Source: DAIUCA01 sp964613675
GTDB lineage: Bacteria > Pseudomonadota > Gammaproteobacteria > Competibacterales > Competibacteraceae
Assembly (NCBI GenBank): GCA_964613675.1
Contig: CAZTIH010000100.1
Coordinates: 1 to 9,844 of the forward strand
DNA length: 9,844 nucleotides
Direction: 5' to 3'
The notes beneath the pieces were generated by a model. It ran no database searches and had not been told where the DNA came from. It saw only the letters and a program-made list of their open reading frames with translations. The position numbers and the translations under genes are program-made. Position 1 is the first letter of the stretch, and every line of letters begins with the position of its first letter. Of this stretch, positions 5,699 through 9,844 are shown piece after piece.

Positions 5699-6952
5699 CT
5701 AAAGGGATTTGTCGAGGGAATACATCGACTTGATGAGAGCCACCGTGTCGTCGTCACCTTGGGCAAAGGCTTCGCGCAGGGTTTTACAGGGGCCGTGGGT
5801 GAGTTTATTGGTGAGATTGTGGGCGAGAACTTCTAGGACGGCTTCGGGCGATTTACCGTTTTGCAACTGCCGTAGCGCCCGCAACAGCACCTCGTCCCGC
5901 ATCTGATCGGCCTGTTTACGCAATTGCGCCAAGGTCGTCGCGCCTTCACGTTGCCGTAGCCATTCCATGAAACGGTCTGTCTGCAATTCGACGATGTCCT
6001 CTGCGGCCGCCGCCGCCGCCGCACGGTGACGCCGATTTTCCTCCACGATGTGCGCTAAATCGTCCACCGTGTAGAGATAAATGTCGTTCAGTTCCGCCAC
6101 CTGCGGATCGACATCCCGAGGCACTGCAATATCCACAATTAACATGGGACGGTGGCGTTGCCCCTTGCGCGCTTTGGCCATTTGGGGGGCCGTCACCAAA
6201 TAATTTGGGCTTGCCGTCGAGGAAATAATGAGATCCACCTCGCCTAAATGCGCCTCCAGTTCGTGTAACCCGATGGCATACCCCCCAAGCTTGGCCGCGA
6301 GATGATGCGCTCGTTCATAAGTACGGTTCGCGATGATTAACCGCTTTACCCCAAAATCATGAAGATAACGGGCCACTAACTCGATGGTTTCCCCCGCCCC
6401 AATGAGCAGCGCGGTTTGGTCTTTAGGTTGGGCAAAGATTTGCTTTGCGAGGGAGACCGCCGCGAACGCCACTGATACGGGATTCGCGCCAATTTCCGTA
6501 TCCGTACGAACCTGTTTGGCCACAGCAAAGGTGTGTTGGAACAGGCGCTCTAAACAGGCCCCTAACGTGCCCGCTGCATTCGCCGTTTGGTAGGCGGACT
6601 TGACCTGTCCCAAAATTTGGGGTTCGCCTAATACCAACGAATCCAACCCCGACGCGACTCGCAACATGTGGTGAACCGCTTGACGGTCGGGATGACGATA
6701 AATAAAGGGTTCTAATTGTTTCGGGGTAAGTTCGTGATAGTCACTTAACCACGACAACATTTGGTGGTCGTCCGCTTGGCCACAGTAAATTTCGGTGCGG
6801 TTGCAAGTAGACAGGATGGCCGCTTCTTTCGCGGCGCCCCCCTCCACGAGGGCCATGAGCGCCGACGGCACACGGTCAGGTGCAAACGCCACCCGCTCGC
6901 GCAGTTCAATCGGTGCAGTTTTGTAATTGATGCCTAAAGCCAGCAGCGGCAT
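5699..6952 (-). CDS. hemA: Glutamyl-tRNA reductase
   Basis: HemA reduces glutamyl-tRNA(Glu) to glutamate-1-semialdehyde with NADPH, the first step of C5 tetrapyrrole (heme) synthesis. The 417-residue product starts MPLLALGINYKTAPIELRERVAF and has the catalytic cysteine C50 in STCNRTEIY. A GEPQILGQVK segment follows, then the NADPH-binding GAGETI (185-190) with IANRTYERA, and a C-terminal helical dimerisation domain. That domain contains a run of seven alanines (RHRAAAAAAAED) coded by a GCC-rich stretch near 6003-6022. The frame extends to 7054, but ATG 6952 matches the family start exactly; no strong Shine-Dalgarno sequence precedes it. It is the first gene of the leftward hemA-prfA-prmC operon and diverges from the TPR gene. 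In some bacteria HemA stability and transcription respond to heme; nothing in the sequence here shows this directly. Confidence 0.97.
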   Translation of the reverse strand: MPLLALGINYKTAPIELRERVAFAPDRVPSALMALVEGGAAKEAAILSTCNRTEIYCGQADDHQMLSWLSDYHELTPKQLEPFIYRHPDRQAVHHMLRVASGLDSLVLGEPQILGQVKSAYQTANAAGTLGACLERLFQHTFAVAKQVRTDTEIGANPVSVAFAAVSLAKQIFAQPKDQTALLIGAGETIELVARYLHDFGVKRLIIANRTYERAHHLAAKLGGYAIGLHELEAHLGEVDLIISSTASPNYLVTAPQMAKARKGQRHRPMLIVDIAVPRDVDPQVAELNDIYLYTVDDLAHIVEENRRHRAAAAAAAEDIVELQTDRFMEWLRQREGATTLAQLRKQADQMRDEVLLRALRQLQNGKSPEAVLEVLAHNLTNKLTHGPCKTLREAFAQGDDDTVALIKSMYSLDKSL

Positions 6953-7107
6953 GATCGGGCCAGTTCTTGTGGGCAGATGAGATGACGCTGATTCTGCGTT
7001 AAGCCGTTGCCAATGAACAAGTCTAAAACCGTATTTTGCGTTAAGACACATCAAGTTAGTTCCTTCAGTCTCTTCGCAATCTACTCGCTCTATAGGAGTC
7101 TTTCCCC
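6953..7107. promoter_or_regulatory. Divergent promoter region between hemA and the TPR gene, with paired direct repeats
   Basis: This 155-bp region must drive hemA leftward and the TPR-lolB operon rightward. It contains two 13-bp direct repeats, ATTCTGCGTTAAG (6991-7003) and ATTTTGCGTTAAG (7033-7045), with one mismatch and a 42-bp offset, about four helical turns. A rightward TTGCCA (7007-7012) and TATTTT (7032-7037) pair has a long 19-bp spacer, so I do not call a specific promoter. AGGAG at 7094-7098 is the Shine-Dalgarno site of the rightward gene. Confidence 0.5.
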
Positions 7108-8790
7108 GTGAAAAAACCCATTTTAGGGATCGCGATGGCGTTATTTTTGGCGTCGGGTGCGCATTCCGAGCCCGACATTGGCGAACTGGTCCCCCGTAGC
7201 GACCGCGCTGAATGGTTGTATCAACTCATGATTGGTGAGATTGCGGGACGGCGCGGCGATTTAGCCACCGCATTGGCAGCCTATCAGGAGGTGGTCGCGC
7301 AAATCGACGATCCCCAGGTGGCGGCTCGTGCTACCGCCATTGCATTGTTTGCCAATGATGCGCAAGCGCTTCCCCTCGCTAAACGCTGGTTACAGTTAGC
7401 CCCCGAGTCACCCGACGCCCGCCGTGCGCTCTTGCAAGCCCAGTTGCGCTTTGACGAACCCGACATGGCTTTGATTCACGAATTGGTGACCCTCGTGAGA
7501 CCCGTAGAAGAACAAGCGGGGTACAACGAACTTATTCGGTTGTTACGCCAAGTGTCTGATGCCGAGAAAGCCTGGACGATCATGGCGCAGGTCGCTTCAA
7601 TCATCAATCATCCCATCGCCCGCTATTTTGAAGCGGTGTTTGCCGAAAGTGCCGAAGCGCGGGAAGCGGCTCTAGTCGCTCTGGATCAGGCCAAACAGGG
7701 GGGATTGAATCCTGCGTTGATAGGGCTATTTCGGGCACGATTACGGGTCGAGCTGGATCAAGCCCCCGCCGCGTTGACCGAGTTAAAGGAACTTGTGGAA
7801 CAGTTTCCCGAAAATCGCGAATTGCGCATGGGTTACGGGCGCTTATTGGTGGGTCAACAGCAGTTCGATGAAGCTATCGCGCAGTTTGAACAGATCCTAG
7901 AAACCCATCCCCAGGAGGGAGACGCCCTGTTTGCGCTGGGCATTTTGAACACGCAACGGGAAGAATTTGCCGCAGCCGAGGGGTATTTTCAGCGGTTGTT
8001 GGTCTTGGATGAACGTCGAGTTCAGGCGCTATTGGAGTTAGGGCGATTGGCCGAGCAACAGGGCGAGGTTGAACAGGCGGTGCGGTGGTATGAACGGGTC
8101 GCCACCGATTCCCAAGCCGATGATCAAACGATTTTTGAGAGCCGACTGCGGATCGGGGCGTTATTGGCACAACAAGGAAATTTGGCAGAATTCGACGCCT
8201 ACTTTGAGGCCGTGCGGGCGGAATTATCGCCCCCGTGGTCGATTAACTGGACGCTCGCCCAAGTCGAAATTTTGCGTAGCCAACGGGCGTTTGCCCCAGC
8301 GTTTGCGCTACTCACCCAGTTACTCGAAACCGATCCCGACAATACGGACTTGCTCTATAGCCGTGCATTGATTGCAGAACGGCTGAATCGCATCGACGTT
8401 CTGGAACAGGACTTAAAACGAATTTTGGCCCGCGACCCCGACAATCCACAAACGCTGAACGCCTTGGGGTACACCTGGGCCGACCGCAAAATGAATCTCG
8501 AACAAGCCTTTGATTTCATTCAGCGCGCCCACGCACAGCTCCCCGACGATGGAGCGATTACGGACAGCATGGGGTGGATTCACTATCGTTTGGGAAATTA
8601 CGAAGAAGCCCTGAAGTATCTGGAACGCGCCTACGAACTCGATCCACAAGGGGAAATTGCGGCGCATTGGATTGAGGTGCTGTGGGTAGTCGGCGAAACC
8701 GAAGCCGCACGCACCCTCTTTGAAGCGTCGATGGAGCGGTATCCCGATGACGAACATCTCAATAAAATCAGAGGGTTATTTGACCTGTGA
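7108..8790 (+). CDS. Secreted tetratricopeptide-repeat protein (PA4667-like)
   Basis: A 560-residue protein starting at GTG 7108, which has AGGAG at 7094-7098. Residues 1-20 form a signal peptide (MKKPILGIAMALFLASGAHS) with likely cleavage after AHS, so the protein is periplasmic or envelope-associated. The rest is helical TPR sequence. Clear repeats include QFDEAIAQFEQILETHPQ, AAAEGYFQRLLVLDE, VEQAVRWYERV, and the C-terminal LGYTWADRKMNLEQAFDFIQ followed by DSMGWIHYRLGNYEEALKYL. That C-terminus is characteristic of the TPR protein found between hemA and lolB in Pseudomonas. The TPR scaffold suggests protein-protein interaction, perhaps in envelope or lipoprotein assembly; no catalytic domain is seen and the precise role is unknown. 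Its stop overlaps the lolB start (GTGA), indicating coupling. Confidence 0.88.
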   Translation: MKKPILGIAMALFLASGAHSEPDIGELVPRSDRAEWLYQLMIGEIAGRRGDLATALAAYQEVVAQIDDPQVAARATAIALFANDAQALPLAKRWLQLAPESPDARRALLQAQLRFDEPDMALIHELVTLVRPVEEQAGYNELIRLLRQVSDAEKAWTIMAQVASIINHPIARYFEAVFAESAEAREAALVALDQAKQGGLNPALIGLFRARLRVELDQAPAALTELKELVEQFPENRELRMGYGRLLVGQQQFDEAIAQFEQILETHPQEGDALFALGILNTQREEFAAAEGYFQRLLVLDERRVQALLELGRLAEQQGEVEQAVRWYERVATDSQADDQTIFESRLRIGALLAQQGNLAEFDAYFEAVRAELSPPWSINWTLAQVEILRSQRAFAPAFALLTQLLETDPDNTDLLYSRALIAERLNRIDVLEQDLKRILARDPDNPQTLNALGYTWADRKMNLEQAFDFIQRAHAQLPDDGAITDSMGWIHYRLGNYEEALKYLERAYELDPQGEIAAHWIEVLWVVGETEAARTLFEASMERYPDDEHLNKIRGLFDL

Positions 8791-9386
8791 AGCCGAATCT
8801 GAGGGTTCTGTTTCTCGTGAGCGTCACGGGCTGTACTCCCCTTTATCTTTCGCCGCCCCGTGAAACGGTTCCGATGGCGGTCATTCAAGCGCGTCAAGAC
8901 CGTTTGGGGGCACAGACCCGTTGGGCGTTGCGGGGACGCTTGAGCGTGACCCAGGACACGGAGGGATTTCACGGACGGGTGTTATGGCAACAAGACGGTG
9001 AGCGTTATGTCATTGATTTAATTGGCCCTCTGGGACAGGGCCGCCAACAAATTCGCGGCGACGGTCACCAAATTGAGTTACAGACGGCAGCGAGAGAACG
9101 ATTTATGGCGACGGATGCTGACGAACTCGTGGCGCAACTGTTGGGATTTGCATTACCAGTCAAGGGATTGCGTTACTGGGTACGGGGGTTACCTTCCGAC
9201 GAGCCGTTAGCGCAAATGACCCCAGATGCGCAAGGTCAACCGCGTCAACTCGAACAGGCCGGGTGGCGCATCACCTACGAAAATTATCGCAACCAATTGC
9301 CGATGCGCCTGACGGCGGAACGGTTGGGGAATGCCCAGACGCCCCTTAAATTGCAATTGGTGATTGATGGCTGGCAAACGAGCTAA
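8787..9386 (+). CDS. lolB: Outer-membrane lipoprotein receptor LolB
   Basis: LolB receives lipoproteins from the periplasmic carrier LolA and inserts them into the outer membrane. The 199-residue precursor has a short signal peptide ending in the lipobox V-T-G-C, with the lipidated cysteine at C16. Threonine at +2, not aspartate, fits outer-membrane sorting. LGAQTRWALRGRLSV (40-54) and FHGRVLWQQDG begin the half-barrel. A GPLGQG loop (80-85) corresponds to the LolB protruding loop, whose exposed leucine (probably L82 here) is important for insertion in E. coli. The GTG start at 8787 overlaps the TGA of the TPR gene, and no other start keeps the lipobox. Its position after the TPR gene and near hemA matches gammaproteobacterial order. 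Confidence 0.9.
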   Translation: MKPNLRVLFLVSVTGCTPLYLSPPRETVPMAVIQARQDRLGAQTRWALRGRLSVTQDTEGFHGRVLWQQDGERYVIDLIGPLGQGRQQIRGDGHQIELQTAARERFMATDADELVAQLLGFALPVKGLRYWVRGLPSDEPLAQMTPDAQGQPRQLEQAGWRITYENYRNQLPMRLTAERLGNAQTPLKLQLVIDGWQTS

Positions 9387-9398
9387 CGGCGACTCACG

Positions 9399-9844
9399 AT
9401 GAGATGGCTTTGGGGGTATAGCCTCGTGTTGGGCGCAATGCTCGCCAATTTTCGGGGGCCCATCCTGCCGCTGCTGGCCTCTCTGGGACTCTTATTTTTG
9501 GGCATGTTATTTGTGCTCGGCGTGCGACAGACCCTCTTTTTGGGGGGACTGTTTATTTGGTTGGGGATCCATGACTGGTACGGTTTAGAACTGTTGTGGC
9601 GCGTTTTTCTGATTCCCGGATTATTGGTGTTTCTGGTGGTGTTCAGATTTCTGATGCCGGAAAGTCACTGGCGCACTGCCCGCGATGACCGTTTGGATTG
9701 GGAGATGTTGCGGAATTATTGGCGCACTTCCGATGCCCGTGAACCCACGGATTCGGAAGAACGAGACTGGTCATCGGTTCCACCACCAAAATCTCCATTC
9801 GATCCGCCGCCCCGAGGGTCGGGAAATCGCAACTCGGCTTCAGA
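9399..9844 (+). CDS. Multi-pass membrane protein of unknown function, partial (runs off right edge)
   Basis: An ATG at 9399, 12 nt after the lolB stop, opens a frame that stays open to the window end (148 residues visible). I do not recognise the family. Residues 3-16, 21-42, 44-57 and 64-86 are strongly hydrophobic and suggest three or four membrane segments. From residue 87 the chain is hydrophilic and charged, with HWRTARDDRLDWEMLRNYWRT followed by an acidic stretch and a proline-rich tail (VPPPKSPFDPPPRG). No Shine-Dalgarno sequence is obvious, so translation may be coupled to lolB. In many gammaproteobacteria ispE follows lolB; this gene is clearly not a GHMP kinase. Confidence 0.75.
   Translation, partial: MRWLWGYSLVLGAMLANFRGPILPLLASLGLLFLGMLFVLGVRQTLFLGGLFIWLGIHDWYGLELLWRVFLIPGLLVFLVVFRFLMPESHWRTARDDRLDWEMLRNYWRTSDAREPTDSEERDWSSVPPPKSPFDPPPRGSGNRNSAS

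Noticed and set aside
6003..6022. GCC/GGC trinucleotide run in hemA as an unstable microsatellite
   Set aside because: It codes for seven alanines in the C-terminal helical domain, where alanine-rich helices are normal; there is no sign of a frameshift.
5699..7054. Extended N-terminus of hemA up to 7054
   Set aside because: The family start MPLLALGINYKTAP at 6952 puts the catalytic cysteine at position 50 as in other HemA proteins; the extra 34 residues would cover the divergent promoter region.

Overview
The window looks like chromosomal DNA from a gammaproteobacterium of moderate GC content. The main evidence is gene order. A leftward hemA-prfA-prmC operon diverges from a rightward operon of a secreted tetratricopeptide-repeat (TPR) protein and lolB, as in Pseudomonas and its relatives. 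LolB, which inserts outer-membrane lipoproteins, confirms a Gram-negative envelope. I cannot name the genus. Nothing points to a prophage, plasmid, IS element or CRISPR array.

Left block (1-3006, all minus strand). Four closely spaced genes are read right to left: an OlsB-type GNAT acyltransferase, an OlsA/PlsC-type acyltransferase, a GpdQ-like binuclear-metal phosphodiesterase, and a secreted CAP/SCP-domain protein cut by the left window edge. The first two are the expected pair for ornithine lipid synthesis. The phosphodiesterase may act on phosphodiesters such as glycerophosphodiesters. The cluster suggests envelope lipid metabolism, but that functional link is an inference. A 32-codon reading frame between olsB and olsA ends in an ATGA overlap with the olsA start. 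The CAP gene carries an in-frame 69-bp-offset duplication.

Middle block (3380-6952, minus strand). hemA (glutamyl-tRNA reductase, first step of C5 tetrapyrrole synthesis), prfA (release factor 1) and prmC (methyltransferase of the release-factor GGQ glutamine) form one operon. The prfA-prmC junction holds the most unusual feature of the window: a nearly perfect 56-bp tandem repeat, interrupted by exactly 100 Ns. Each unit has an ATG and a 19-codon reading frame whose TGA overlaps the ATG of the next unit. Because 60 nt minus the 4-nt ATGA overlap equals 56 nt, the chain holds for any copy number. The last ATG is the prmC start. The first frame opens at a GTG placed 7 nt after a GAGG sequence that directly follows the prfA stop. 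The array could act as a translational relay or attenuator between PrfA and its modifying enzyme.

Right block (7108-9844, plus strand). A secreted TPR protein overlaps lolB by GTGA. It is followed by a multi-pass membrane protein of unknown function that runs off the right edge, in the place where ispE commonly sits. The 155-bp divergent region between hemA and the TPR gene holds two near-identical 13-bp direct repeats 42 bp apart.
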